Of a stretch of 64,000 nt of DNA, positions 45,891-57,420 are shown piece by piece (the first letter of the stretch is position 1; each line of letters begins with the position of its first letter). The notes under the pieces were generated by a model. It made no database searches. It saw only the letters and a program-made list of their open reading frames with translations, and was not told the origin of the DNA. The translations under genes were made by a program, and so were the position numbers. This DNA is from Megachile rotundata (lineage: Eukaryota > Arthropoda > Insecta > Hymenoptera > Megachilidae): contig NC_134995.1 of NCBI RefSeq assembly GCF_050947335.1, forward strand, positions 4,006,501 through 4,070,500. Reading direction: 5' to 3'.

Positions 45891-47055
45891 ACAAGATTCT
45901 TATCATCCATATAGGGTTGTCGATTCGGTGTTACAATCAAGAAAGGGGTAAATCTATTTGCATAAATGAGCTCAAAATGTGGAATAACATTTTCTTACAT
46001 GCAGCTTCATTTTCGAGAAAATTAAATTTGAAAATTTGCAATCATTTAATGATTATAAATGTATCAACTTTTTCATTAATTTGATAATTAATGGCAACCA
46101 TTTAGAACATTATTGATGTACTACTGTTTAACGTAGATAATTTAGTCGACGATGAGAAAATATGTAAACAACAATACATGGTATAAATTGTAAACATAAA
46201 CACATGTAAATGATATTAATAATTACATTTACTAATTGTTTACTAACTCATTCAATAATAATAATTACATTTATTGATTGTAAAGCTAACAAATAATTTG
46301 TTGAAATTGCTATTTCTACGTTATGAAATCTTTTATTAAACTTCACAAAAATGTTCTTTACAATTACATTATTTTAAATTTGCAAGAGAACTATATGACT
46401 TTCTGAAAGCATGTATGTTATTAGTAAAACTCGAGGAGGAATAATAAAAATTTTGAAAAACGTACATTTTGTAGCAGTATTTACAATCAATTCTATTTCG
46501 AAGATTGAAAAAATAATTTGTATCTAACGAATCAAGATAGAATATGAAACTTGGTGGTATCGAAATAAAATTGCTGGAATACAGTTTGTGATTTACATAG
46601 AAAATTTTATAGCCACAATTTGCAATTGGAGTCCATTATTTTGTTCATGCAAATTATAGAAAGCGGTATCCACGTAAGTAATTGAATCCCAAAATTTGTT
46701 TAAATCTGAAATGTGTGTTCTTCTCAAAATTGAGTTTCTCAAAAACTGTAGGTACAAGACAAAGATTTTTTGAGATTCGTTATTGGTGCTTAAACCCCAA
46801 ATAAGAGAAACACATAATGCTGATAGGAACATCAATCACTGGTTATATTCTGTAATTAAAAAAATGGGTAGTTATAGATACATTTGTAATATTGGAATAA
46901 ATTTTGTTTTCATCCGTAGTACCACCATAATTTAGTTATTTAACTAAAATTTTTCTACATGTACAATTCAAGTGCAGTCAACAATAAATTAATTAAAGCG
47001 AGGTCGTCGTAATAAATTGTTTTCATATGTAAAGTTGTGCAATTTTGTATTTTAG
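45891..47055. other. AT-rich DNA; one unassigned minus-strand frame
   Basis: The 80-codon minus frame 46593-46835 has a hydrophobic start and an STNNESQKIFVLYLQFLRNS-like stretch. A decayed seven-transmembrane chemoreceptor crossed my mind, but no diagnostic motif is present and neighbouring frames are closed. I make no call. Confidence 0.35.
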
Positions 47056-47059
47056 GAGT

Positions 47060-47400
47060 CTGTATTAGATAATTTGGGTATTTCGAAACTTAGGAAGTCA
47101 GAATTAAAATATTTTAGAGCTTCGGAATTTCGCAATTTAATAATTTTGGAATTATGGAAATTTAATGATTCGATAATTTAAAAATTTTGAATTGGGAATA
47201 TTTTGGAGATTTAGAAATTCATAATGTAGTCACTTATTTCGAAATTCCCTAACTTGAAATTTGGAAATTTGAAAATATGGGAGAAATTGAAAGTATAAGA
47301 ATTTGCGAATGGACATTCAAGTTTTAGAATTTTGAAACTTGAGAATTTTATAACGAAAAAATGGTGAAATTTTGAAATTTTCAGATTCGAGCTGAGAATC
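47060..47400 (+). repeat. Degenerate ~10-bp array
   Basis: TTTCGGAATTTCGCAATTTA, GGAATTATGGAAATTTAATG and TTTGGAAATTTGAAAATATG: the same GAATTT word family, about 340 bp, plus orientation. The minus-strand frame 47211-47558 is partly its translation. Confidence 0.7.
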
Positions 47401-47599
47401 GTTGAATAAAAGCTGCTAAAATGCTTTCGAAATTCCCAAATGGGGAATTCCGCACGGAGTAAAATCTCAGTTGTGAAATTCTCCGCACAGTTTGCGTCGG
47501 TTCTGAACCATAGCACTCTGCGAATTAAATACAAATGAATTCGGATTTGCAATATCACGTCAGAATTTGCATGTACATATTTTTACCAGACTATGTATC

Positions 47600-47640
47600 A
47601 ATACTAGAATGACCAGACCAGTTAAATGACCGATTCATAA
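47600..47640 (+). repeat. Decayed piggyBac-type subterminal palindrome
   Basis: GAATGACCAGACCAGTTAAATGACCGATT resembles the GACCGGTCAAATGACCGGT palindrome of the 21595 element with several substitutions. No TTAA terminus is paired. Confidence 0.3.
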
Positions 47641-49768
47641 GTTTCATATTTTAAAAGAATCTTCTATTTTCAGTCTATTACTTTCGTTAAGGATGTTTTA
47701 TATTAAAAACAAACTAATTTATGGAAATCGAGCATAAAAAATTAGGTACCCCATTAAAAAAAACAAAAGTAAATATCTTCTCTACTCCGCCAAATATAAG
47801 AACATCGTTTATATTGCATTATACAGTTTCTTAAGTCCTCTAACTTTTATGCGTAATATTTTTTCGTATTGTTTGAAATAACCAAAATATGTAAGTAGAG
47901 AGTTTGTGAGACACACTACATACATACTGGAAATACTGTATTTTGGATCAATTTGAATTATATATAATTTTTAAGCAAATCATCCTTCCCGATCTCAGAT
48001 CTTTAAACGTGATAAATATGAACGAAAATATAACTGGATTCGGTTATATGAATTTGATTTTATTATATGTTTTCTGTTGATTATACCCGCCGACACATTG
48101 CATATTACATGATATGTATAGTCGCATGCAACGTAGGTTTTCATCAGTTAGGGGACAGAATCTCACTTGCTTTCGGTCTCAGGAGAAAGCTACCCTCTTG
48201 TCTTTGTACTTACAACCCCCGAATGGCGGAGTCGGGTCAATTGTGACTCAGCCCTACAAAATGTATACAACAATGCGTTAGCTTTAAGGTTAGGCACTCA
48301 AATTTGCAAATGAAACGTGTTTCATATAGCAGAATTGTACATAATTAAATTATATAAATTAAATGTATTAATTTACTTGTTATGTCAATTTTTGATGTAA
48401 CATGTTCTCATCTGTTATAATCAACTACTAACACAGTTAATATTATTTGATTACTAGCAATTTATTTACGATGTAAGCAATTAGTATATTACAGTCTTTG
48501 CATTCCTCTTGCGGCTTTATCCAGCCTTCTAGCAAATGTGCATGACTCTTCTTCGTTACTAACAATTACGATTTACGTATGTGTGTGATGGTACATAATA
48601 AATGATGCGCAAAAATATGAAACACAGTTATGTGCTAAAAGCAATTATTTTGAAGCACTTGTTTTCCTGTCTGGTCACAATAAATGATCATTTGTTAAAC
48701 AATGGTCGAAAGGTTTTTTATTAACATTTTGATATTCCAAGAAACTACTATATTTTTATGATTTTCATATAATAGATAGCAAAATTTCTTAGTTGTTTCA
48801 AAACCAGTGAAATACGAGTTAATGGTATTTTGAAGATTAAGGTCTTTTTAAAAATCTTAGGTACTCTTTCACAAAATTTTAATAAAAGTTATAAATATTG
48901 AAACGGATCATATAACAGTCATATTAATTGTAAATTATAATTATAATATATTTCAAGTGGTATTTGCTACCAGATACCGGCGTATTACTCCGTCTTTTGT
49001 ACACTTCGCTCCTAACGTTAGAAACAGTCGACAGTGCTCGTATTTTTGAAAATGAACGGCACATTCACTAGTCGAAGTGCCCCTGTCAATGTCTAGTACG
49101 AGATTGTGAGCAGAAACTGATATTTTTGTTTCGATGCTTTTAACGTTTGTGCCATTTTATTTTGCAAACAAGTTGTGCGTATCGCGTTCAGGTCCGAACT
49201 GAAATGCAACGCAGTCAGTGTATACCGGCAGTGTTTACTGAGACTGGTATATATCGTTATATCATATTTTTTGTTTGATTTTTTAGAATACACATACCAA
49301 TATACATTAGTGGTATTGTTATATCTTTTTGTGTTTTAATTAGAATAAGTGTGTCTAACATGGAATGAAACCTAATACCACTCTGTAATATTTCAAATAA
49401 GTAGCAAAATCTGTCAGTGACAGCGTAGAATATTTTGTTACAAACGAAATTTAATCATATTTGCGCTTTAGTTGAATTATTGTTGAACGCTAAGTATTGT
49501 TGTATATCATAAAACTTGAAAGATTCTAAATGACAAGTTAAATGATTGAATTTTTGGGGTAGATAAGATATAGAATATTGCTTTTGCATGAGTGTGTCAC
49601 CGAATGTAAAATATTGTTAGGTTTCGTGTCGTTTAAAAATTTTTTAAAGGCTGGATAAATAACGAAATTTTTTGGAGAAAGTAAATTATAAAATACTACC
49701 CTTGCATGATTTACCATTAAACGTTTTTGTCTTTGAGTGTTCACAAGCTATGTACTATTTTTATTTTC
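47641..49768. other. AT-rich DNA with two small GC patches
   Basis: GC-richer patches at about 48125-48265 and 48960-49105 interrupt the background. The second lies between AGTGGTATT (48956) and AATACCACT (about 49375), a 9-bp inverted pair that might bound an old MITE, but the support is thin. Frames at 49093-49293 and 49538-49744 show no motif. Confidence 0.4.
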
Positions 49769-49868
49769 TTCTTAGTGTAATATTATATATATATTATATA
49801 TATATCAATCATCTGTCATAATATATATATGATATATATATAATATATATATAATATTACACTAAGAA
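49769..49868. repeat. Perfect 39-bp-arm hairpin
   Basis: 49769-49807 and 49830-49868 are exact inverted copies around a 22-bp loop. Arms run from TTCTTAGTGTAATATT through an AT-dinucleotide tract to ATCA. The AT tract helps but does not account for the non-AT arm ends, so this is a genuine inverted duplication. Confidence 0.9.
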
Positions 49869-49882
49869 ACATGTTCCAAGAA

Positions 49883-49971
49883 TTAACAAGAAACATGTTC
49901 CATATTTCGTATGCATATTTCGATAAATATTATATATATATATACGAAATATGGAACATGTTTCTTGTTAA
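49883..49971. repeat. Perfect 30-bp-arm hairpin next to the first
   Basis: 49883-49912 (TTAACAAGAAACATGTTCCA, then TATTTCGTAT) pairs with 49942-49971 around a 29-bp loop. The word AAGAAACATGTTCCA also occurs in direct orientation at about 49864-49878, joining the two hairpins. Confidence 0.9.
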
Positions 49972-50808
49972 TACTTTCTTTTATTATACGTTGTATTATT
50001 CTTCCTGTAGTATATTATAATGATAATAATTGAAAAGGCCCGAACAATACATGTGAACAATGTACTCAACATATGAAAACTAAACAAAATAGTATTCTAT
50101 AAAATAAATTTAAAAATATTGAGACATTTATTTTTTAATATTTTACATTTAAATAAATATTCCTTCCCTATAACAAAACTGAAGTTTTACAGCTTTTTTC
50201 ACAATTTTCCTATTCCGCTTTTTACTGGTTTATATTTCTCACCATAATTCCAGAATACTTGAATTTATATTTAATCATTAATATAGAAATCTCCATTAAT
50301 TTATGTTTTAATGTCAGTTGAAGGGAAAATATGTTTCCATTTCTTAGAAGTTGTGAAAATTACGTGTTTCATATTAGATGCATTTCGTTTGTGCAAGCAC
50401 GAGGCTAGATACGTTTATTTGTAATTATCCAATGATTGTGAGCTCGTAGAGAAATTATTTTCCGTATCAGTTAATCAATTTCCAGAGGCAACACGCCGTA
50501 AACCAACAGACTGTTTGATGATTTCATTGCTAGGGAAGTGTCTGCTGATCGATAAAACGCATTTAATTATTTTGAATGACGTGTGGCGATCTGCATCGAT
50601 TGCTGTATGTCCTTATAGTCAGCTGGCATTGAGCTGGTGTGTTTCCGCAGTTAGATAATATCACCCCTCTGAATGTAGTAATAAATGGGGCGTCAATAAA
50701 CCTTTGGGTCGCGTGTCCCTCCTGCTCCAGTAATATACGCTTGTTACTCAGAGGATACCGCAAGCCAAATATGTTTCAAAATAATCAAATTTTAGCTTCG
50801 GTTTTTCT
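49972..50808. other. AT-rich DNA, mild GC rise near 50480-50750
   Basis: No gene supported; the minus frame 50563-50763 has no motif. Confidence 0.5.
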
Positions 50809-51059
50809 TTAACCCCTTCCCGTGCTTTGACGAGTCTCACTCGTGACGCACTCACAACTCAAATGTGATAAACCTTACTCAAATTTTGAATACTCTTCAA
50901 CTTGAAGTTTAGATCCAACTATAATTTGCGTTGCCAAGGATCCCTAAATATAAAATACTTAGAACATTTTAATTTTCTTTGTCCGTTTTAATGTTATAGT
51001 CCTGAATGGTTAATCTTGACTGACGCATCTCATAAATAAATGGCACGGGAAGGGATTAA
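50809..51059. mobile_element. 251-bp TTAA MITE with CCCCTTCCCGTGC ends
   Basis: TTAACCCCTTCCCGTGC at the left faces GCACGGGAAGGGATTAA at the right. TTAA copies are at 50809-50812 and 51056-51059. The inverted repeat is exact over CCCTTCCCGTGC apart from one terminal base. Just inside the left end is ACGAGTCTCACTCGTGACGC, a dyad like that in the 5722 MITE. CCC-start next to TTAA is the piggyBac superfamily hallmark. No coding capacity. Confidence 0.85.
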
Positions 51060-51061
51060 TA

Positions 51062-51275
51062 ATATTTGTACCAAGAGGTGTCAAGAAACACCTTTCAAAT
51101 TTTAACTCAAAATTATTCTCTAACAATAAGTTGCATCATTTCTCAACAATTAGTTTTGTCACTTTTCATATAATATTTGTTATTTTCTTCCAGGTCATCG
51201 TAGATCTAAAAATGTGTATATGATATATCTATTTCTACCACGAGGTGTCGTTTGACACCTGACGGATTTCATGCC
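51062..51275 (+). mobile_element. Possible piggyBac-like MITE adjoining the previous one
   Basis: GAGGTGTCAAGAAACACCTTTC (51075 region) and CACGAGGTGTCGTTTGACAC (51240 region) are subterminal-type palindromes. The second, read on the minus strand, is followed by CGTGGTAGAAATAGATATA, parallel to CGCGGTAGGAATGGGTATA beside the palindrome at the right end of the 21595 element. The outer boundaries are uncertain; TTAA at 51056 would be shared with the neighbour. Confidence 0.35.
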
Positions 51276-51602
51276 AGTGTCTAATTTTAAACCATGTAAA
51301 CACATTAAATTTCTTCTGGAACTTAAAAAACAATTAAAATAATTAATTATTATTTTTATACACTAATTGACACAGCCACCTACTATATAAATCCATAAAT
51401 TATTCCTATACATAAGTTATTTAATATAAACGACGCCGGTAATAATTATTGATAATCTGAAAATTCATTTTTTATCACTTCATAGATTAACTATTTTTAT
51501 TCGGTTATCCTGTAAAATTATATCTAAACGTTCTAGCTTATTTATAATGTGAGCGTTTGAAATATCTTCTCTGTTTGATCGAGGACGCAATATGTTTTAC
51601 AG

Positions 51603-51629
51603 TGATAGCATACAATTTGTATGCTATCA
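51603..51629. repeat. 27-bp palindrome
   Basis: TGATAGCATACAA and TTGTATGCTATCA are exact inverted copies across one central base, forming a clean dyad in AT-rich DNA. Confidence 0.85.
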
Positions 51630-52765
51630 GTGGATGTTATTTAGTTAATACCTGACACTTTAGAAGCACTAGAGTTTAAATTTCATGCTAAGAGGAGATT
51701 TGTAAACTTAAATGCGACTATTGCATTTCGCGAATCTTAACGCGGTTTATATTACCCATATAGCATTGCATGACACATGACACGTTTCGTATTACACACA
51801 AAGAATGTTAACTAATCGGCCCTACCCCACTGATTTTGATGAAACTGAAATATGATGCAGTACTTGAAAAAAAAATGTTCCATACATATCCTTTTTAGCG
51901 ACAAAGATTTATATCCGTACCTATATGTAGTTGGGACGAAGTTCGGGGCGAAAAGCGTATCTGATGATATATCTCTAAAACTATTCGTGATAGAGGAACA
52001 TTGTAAACTGACAAATTGTGTGCTCTTAAATTATGAATTGATTTACGTTATTTGTTTTCCGAAAAGTTAATTTGTGTGAAGAATCCGTGACAAATTACCA
52101 TGCTATAAATTTCTCTTGGTAAATGGTAATCGTTTTTCATGGAAATATACGTACTTAATTGTAGGTTAGGATAAAAAATAAAATTTACAATTGTTTCTAT
52201 GCTATAAAGTTTATTATCTTCCAAAATATACTTGTCTTTCGTACTTTAGACTGCAATAAAAGGACTACAAATTTTTACATTCTAAATAATTACATTATGC
52301 ATTGTACTACATGTACTATTGTACTGTACCTACTGTAAACTAACTGTAATGTACTTTATGACTGCTGGCTAAATCTTATATGATTTAAGGCAATAATAAA
52401 TAAACAAACATAATTACATTATACTAATATGATGAAATTAAGAAAGAAACAATACACGTATCGCAATTTTATTAAAATATTAATTATGCTGATTTAACAA
52501 TACAAATGTGAACGTTGACAATGTTCTTATGCAATAATATTTTACACTGAATACGTAAAAAGAACAAATATTAGACAGAAGTTATACTTGTTCATAACAA
52601 TAACAATTTTTTTATAATATAATTGTGATGCTAATAATTCTATAATATAATAATAATGATAATAATTGTACAGGATTACAATTAAATGAATTAAAGGATT
52701 ACAATATAATAGTATAATTGTACAGGATTTTGTGGGCGTAAATAATTTTAATACAAAATTGCAAA
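51630..52765. other. AT-rich DNA, nothing recognised
   Basis: Background; TTAATTATAATA-type strings at 52600-52730. Confidence 0.5.
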
Positions 52766-52769
52766 AATA

Positions 52770-53262
52770 TAACCAATTGTATTTTGCAGAAGTATAAGAA
52801 ACGCAAGCGTCTTATGTTTTTGCTCGGTCGTTGGGGAGAGAATGAATACCTGTTCCGCGCTCGCGGATCCGACGGAGCGGTAACGCAATACCGATTGTTG
52901 ACGAACGCTACCGATAACGTCCGAAAATGCTTCGCCCTTCATAGACGCGGAATCTCGCTACTTACGAGTATTTCTATCGAATTTTCTTATAAATTCGAAT
53001 AATCACTCATTAAAAAGTCAACTCTGCCGGTTTCGCCGGTAGCTTAGCGGCCCCGGGTCGACTTCGTCTTCCCGTGCACGCGTGGACCTTCATAGCGGTA
53101 GATGCCTACCCAATTGAGGTCTATAGCGGCCGAAAGATTTTCATCTTTCCGAGCACGCGGGGAGCTTGACGGCCACAGAAAACCCTTTAGTTTTCCACGC
53201 ACGCTGGGCTACACCGTTGAGAGTTGACACAATTAGACTTTTCCGATTTTAATGACAACATA
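52770..53262. mobile_element. GC-rich block, possible solo LTR
   Basis: About 490 bp of GC-rich DNA set abruptly in very AT-rich sequence, from about TGTATTTTGCAGAAG (52777) to TTTTAATGACAACA (53262). TG...CA ends, the length and the isolation are compatible with a solo LTR in either orientation. No target-site duplication or internal region is visible. It contains TCCGCGCTCGCGGA (a perfect dyad) and three hairpin units (53055-53215) listed separately. Frames on both strands (52784-53002 plus, 52748-52942 minus) look like by-products of composition. Confidence 0.35.
53055..53215 (+). repeat. Three tandem hairpin-plus-CACGC units
   Basis: Three units share a plan: a short hairpin, then C-C-x-x-GCACGC-x-x-GG. 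Unit 1: GGGTCGAC-TTC-GTCTTCCC, then GTGCACGCGTGGACC. Unit 2: CCGAAAGAT-TTTC-ATCTTTCCG, then AGCACGCGGGGAGC. Unit 3: AGAAAAC-CCTTTA-GTTTTCC, then ACGCACGCTGGGCT. Stem sequences differ while the pairing is kept, and the trailing motif stays similar. Linkers between units also share AGCGG(C/T) or ACGGCC words. Confidence 0.6.
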
Positions 53263-54454
53263 TGCCCTTTATAGCTAATATTTCCGCGTCTATGATTACA
53301 ATGTTGCGAATCGGTGCATCAATCGCTTATAAAATAAATATATAAGAACTGAAATGAATACGCTTCTTCGCTTAGCGTTAAAGAAACTTAACATTAACAA
53401 ACATTGGATATTAAACATCATAAATAAATTTTCCATTACAATACAGTAAATAAACTTAAACTAAATCTATACTAAACAATAATATAACAATAATAATGCT
53501 ACCAATAATAACAGTAAGTTCATAACGATAATTTGTACGTTCATCTGTTAATTTACGTATACGTTTTAATTACGTAAATGTATATTACTTTCCATGAAAG
53601 GAATCTGATATTTCAGGATCTTCATTCTATCAAATAGTTATTAATATTAAATCAAAACTGTCATGATGTGTTGAATTAGTTTTGATTGCTCTATCATATT
53701 ATGTTCAGGTGAATGTTATGAAACTACTGCAATAAGTTGCAGTTATACGACGTTACAACGTTCATTACATTATCATTAACTTTTGACAGAGTTTGGTGTG
53801 CAGCGGAATAAAATAATCACACGTTTTGAACACAATTAATTAAATATATTGAAAATGTAATTATACAGAGTGAAATTCACGAGCGCGTCTACGCTCAACA
53901 AGGACATTTTGCGAACTGCGAAAAACGTACAAAATGCAAAAGAAAAGAAACAACACAAAAATGCGCACTCTTTCCACAGATTGGAGAACACATATAGATC
54001 TCATTCTAACAACTTTATTAAACAAACCTTTCAAAAATTACTTCATTAACATTCATCTGAACGAAGTTATTATGTAACTTTATTCGTACATTTAAAAGTA
54101 GGACAAATTGAACCCTTATTGTACTGTACGAAGGTGAAACGATCAATGTTCTCCACCAAGCGCGGCCTCTGAAGGACCTCATAGTTTTTTATTGTTAATT
54201 TAATTTGTTTTTCCTTTTTATTGTTTTCTGCAATAACCATATTTTTATTCGAGTTGATGCAAGTAGTATAAAAAGTTAACAGTTTTATTTATTTAAAGAA
54301 TGTTTTATTACGTGTAATACTTTGGACAATAAGCTGCAATAATTAACAGAGCGTATACCAATTCAAAACTATGTTATATCGTAAGAAATAAAAGTGTTAT
54401 ATCTGTGAAATTGTAGAAATTTTAAAAATGAAGATAAACTATATATTACTGTGG
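53263..54454. other. AT-rich DNA, nothing recognised
   Basis: Mostly background; a slightly GC-richer patch at 53880-53990. Confidence 0.5.
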
Positions 54455-54660
54455 TGCCGAATTATCTGAACACTCAGTGTGCAGCGTTACCGATGTACGT
54501 TCGACTGCGCGCGATCTGCGTGCACGCATGTTACCATGAGAACCGCGATCGGCATTTGTTTGCTTCTTCGCGGCAAAAAGCGTAGATTGCGTACCACGAC
54601 GGCGTCATAAAAAGATCGCGTAGCATCGGCTCTCGTTCGGTAATCCCGCGGATACTCCTT
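54455..54660. other. GC-rich patch led by a Tc1-like terminal repeat
   Basis: TACTGTGGTGCCGAATTATC, then TGAACACTCAGTG, resembles the reverse complement of the end of the Tc1 relic at 58620-58649 (TTGGTGTCGAAAAAATATTC, then GAACAC). The following 150 bp are GC-rich (GACTGCGCGCGATCTGCGTG) and unassigned. It may be the left end of another Tc1-type copy. Confidence 0.35.
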
Positions 54661-54839
54661 ATTACGTTATATACTATATTCTTTTATTAAATCTTTTCCT
54701 TTTTAACACAATCCATCTAATTTCATTTTTATCCTACATTACTTGTTTTAGTATAATCAAAATTTATTTAATGAGTATAGCACATATTTAAGTAGAGGTT
54801 TTAGAATTAAAGAAAAAGGAAAATTTTCTGAATCTTAGT

Positions 54840-55270
54840 TTCATTGTCAGTTTCTAAATTTGCAAAAATTTGAACTCCTAAACTTTTATATTATCAAATA
54901 TTAAAATTTCAGCATTCTAAAACTTTAAAATTCCCAAGTTCTCATATTTTTAAATTTCTAAAAATCTGAACTTTCGAATATTTGAATTTCCAAATTTCTA
55001 TTTTCTCTAATTTCCAAATTTCTAAATTTATATATTTTCGAATTCTTAAATTTAAGAGTTCCCAGATTCTCGACATTCACAAATCTCTTTTTCAAAATCT
55101 CAAGCTTTAATTTCTGAATTCTTGATTTTTCAAATTTGTAAATTTCTAAATTTCCAAACTTAAAAATGTCTAAATCACAAAATTTAAAAAATTCCATATT
55201 TTCAATATACAATTTTCTGCATTGCTACATTGATTCTACATTTTTAAATTCCAAATTCCTACATTTTTGT
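54840..55270 (-). repeat. Degenerate ~10-bp array, minus orientation
   Basis: TTTCCAAATTTCTAAATTTA, TTGTAAATTTCTAAATTTCC and CTAAATCACAAAATTTAAAA: complement of the GGAATTTAG family, about 430 bp. The minus-strand frame 54958-55212 (FKFCDLDIFKFGNLEIYKFE) is its translation and not a gene. Confidence 0.85.
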
Positions 55271-56029
55271 ACCCATTTTTAAATCCATTTTCATTTATCG
55301 AAGTTAATGTAACTATACACACAAAAATCCCTGGAAATATATTTTTCGTTGTTCTCAAACAATGTAAACAAAATATACACCGTGATTTCATAGTAATTTT
55401 AGTTTGCTAACATGTAATAGCCACTTTCAATAATTTAAATGTTTTTTATTTTCCAGCTTTCTTTTATATTTTCCTAACCGTAAAATTAGGGTAAAAATTA
55501 TTTCCAACAGTATTACTACCATAAAATTTCTTTCCAGAACATGTAACGTTTTCTTAAAATTTCCTACAATATGTTACTCAATAATAAAAATGTGCAGTTT
55601 TAAACTTTTTTGAATTTTATAAAAAATAAAAATACTTTAATACTAAAGTTACAAGCGCTCACATTTTTATAATTGATTACAACCTATATTAAGAATAATA
55701 ATGATAATAATCCTAATAATGATATAATAGTAACAAATAATATTTCAATAATTAATTTGAACTACATTCTTTACATGCCAGTTATTGATACAAGTGCACA
55801 ATTAAAATAGCTGGAATATTATTTGCATAACAGAGTGATTTTCTAAATCAATAATTGTAACAGTGTATCGAAGAAGTTGGAAATAAAACACTAATTAAAT
55901 GTTTAACGTATAACCATGACTGCTTTACGATCTGTGAAAAGGTGCAACATGCTCTTACGTAATGCGGCCTGGAAGTGATAGTAGGATTTGAAGATTTATA
56001 AAAGAGTTTACCTAATTTATTGCGCCATG
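55271..56029. other. AT-rich DNA, nothing recognised
   Basis: Background. ATAATGATAATAATCC strings near 55690. Confidence 0.5.
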
Positions 56030-56340
56030 CATTGATATCGTCCAATCCTGGCTTACTTTCGTCTCCAGTTACAGTAACATTTAATCCCCGTTGCTCATTA
56101 GATTCGCGTTATCGAATCGCTCGGTAGCGTGCAACGTTTATTTGCAGGAAGATATTAGCACGAGATTATCACTTGAAATTATAACTACGCTTCGGCTCGT
56201 TTTTTTACCTTCACGATATTTTTCTTCTGCTTCAACGATCGGATCTAACAAATCCCTTCAGTTTAAAAGCTTCCCCATAATATATGGGAAAAACTTTTTA
56301 GTCATACCGTCGCGTAATTTAACAAGCAAACAATAAATAT
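56030..56340. promoter_or_regulatory. Small GC-richer island, possible regulatory DNA
   Basis: Composition rises for about 300 bp, with the plus-strand frame 56091-56336 lacking motifs. It includes CCCCATAATATATGGG, a perfect dyad. Function unknown. Confidence 0.25.
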
Positions 56341-57000
56341 AGAAAAAGCTCATCGTGATTTATTTCTAAAGGAATTTATTGTGGAAACAAACCATCAATT
56401 CATAGTTCTTGCTGCCAATCAAACGTCATTATTTTCCAGTTGCATGAAAAAGATATTAATAAAGTTCCGATAAATGCTCAGATAGCTTTAATGATTTTAA
56501 TAAATTCAGCAAGTTATCACGATTTATCGTGATAGACAATTTTATAAAAATATCAGCATGTTGATAAAATATTTTTGTTAATTTCCTGTTTTTATGAATC
56601 AAAAGTATATTTAAATCGTACGTTTATTAAGAAGTTTATTGCGAAATTTTTTTACATTATAAAGTAATCTTTAAACATGTTAATAATTAAAGGTTATTTG
56701 CAGAATTTGTTAACTACTACAGATGTTATTTTAACGAGAGTTGTATCATACCGAAAAATTTAATAGTATGATTTCAACAAAATTATAATATCATGATATT
56801 CATCGAGATAAAGAACTGTGCACTAATTGCATTCTAATTTAAGTTTCACCATTTGCTTATTAATTTCGAATTTCAAAATAAGCCTGCGTTATTCGCTTGT
56901 AGGTTTAACGTAAAACAATTGAATCGCGAATTTATCGCAAAACATAAAGTTGTAAGAGATAATGAAAATGGTATATTCGGATTTCATTTTTAATAAACAC
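56341..57000. other. AT-rich spacer
   Basis: ATTTATCGTGATAGAC-like dyads only; nothing supported. Confidence 0.5.
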
Positions 57001-57420
57001 GTTGCGATGATGAATCATTTCATTGCGTGCGCTCTCTCGAGGAAAACGTGTACAATAAATATTTTTTTCGACCGACCCGAATTAAAGTACATTCCCTCCG
57101 CTCGCAGTTAGAGCAGACCACTAGCCGAAACACGCACGCGACCCCGTTGTGGTTACTAAGGTTAATTGTGTCGATTCGATATACGTAGCTTCGATGTGCC
57201 ATGAATTTCAACTGCCATATGTTACTTGTGTTATCGCGATTACCAGGATAATCTTCGAATCGATTTCTAACAATTTGTAACCACCGATAAATATCATATT
57301 TATCCACTTAATAAGTAATCGGATTCGGTGTCGTAAACCTAGTACTGGTATATATCACCTTTTCGTTATCGCAAAGTTAATTCGCAGTTAATTAAGCATC
57401 GATTCGAAACTGTGGTTTGA
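57001..57420. promoter_or_regulatory. GC-richer island, possible regulatory DNA
   Basis: About 400 bp with CpG-containing words (CGACCGACCCGAATT, CACGCACGCGACCCCG) in AT-rich surroundings. The minus-strand frame 57020-57307 has no motif. It resembles the other islands of the window. Confidence 0.25.

Noticed and set aside
46593..46835. Possible chemoreceptor fragment on the minus strand
   Set aside because: Hydrophobic content alone; no diagnostic C-terminal motif, and flanking frames are closed.
48956..49385. AGTGGTATT...AATACCACT as terminal repeats of a ~430-bp element
   Set aside because: Only 9 bp pair and no target duplication is visible.
54958..55212. 84-codon minus-strand frame with FKF/LEI repeats
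   Set aside because: Translation of the minus-oriented 10-bp array.
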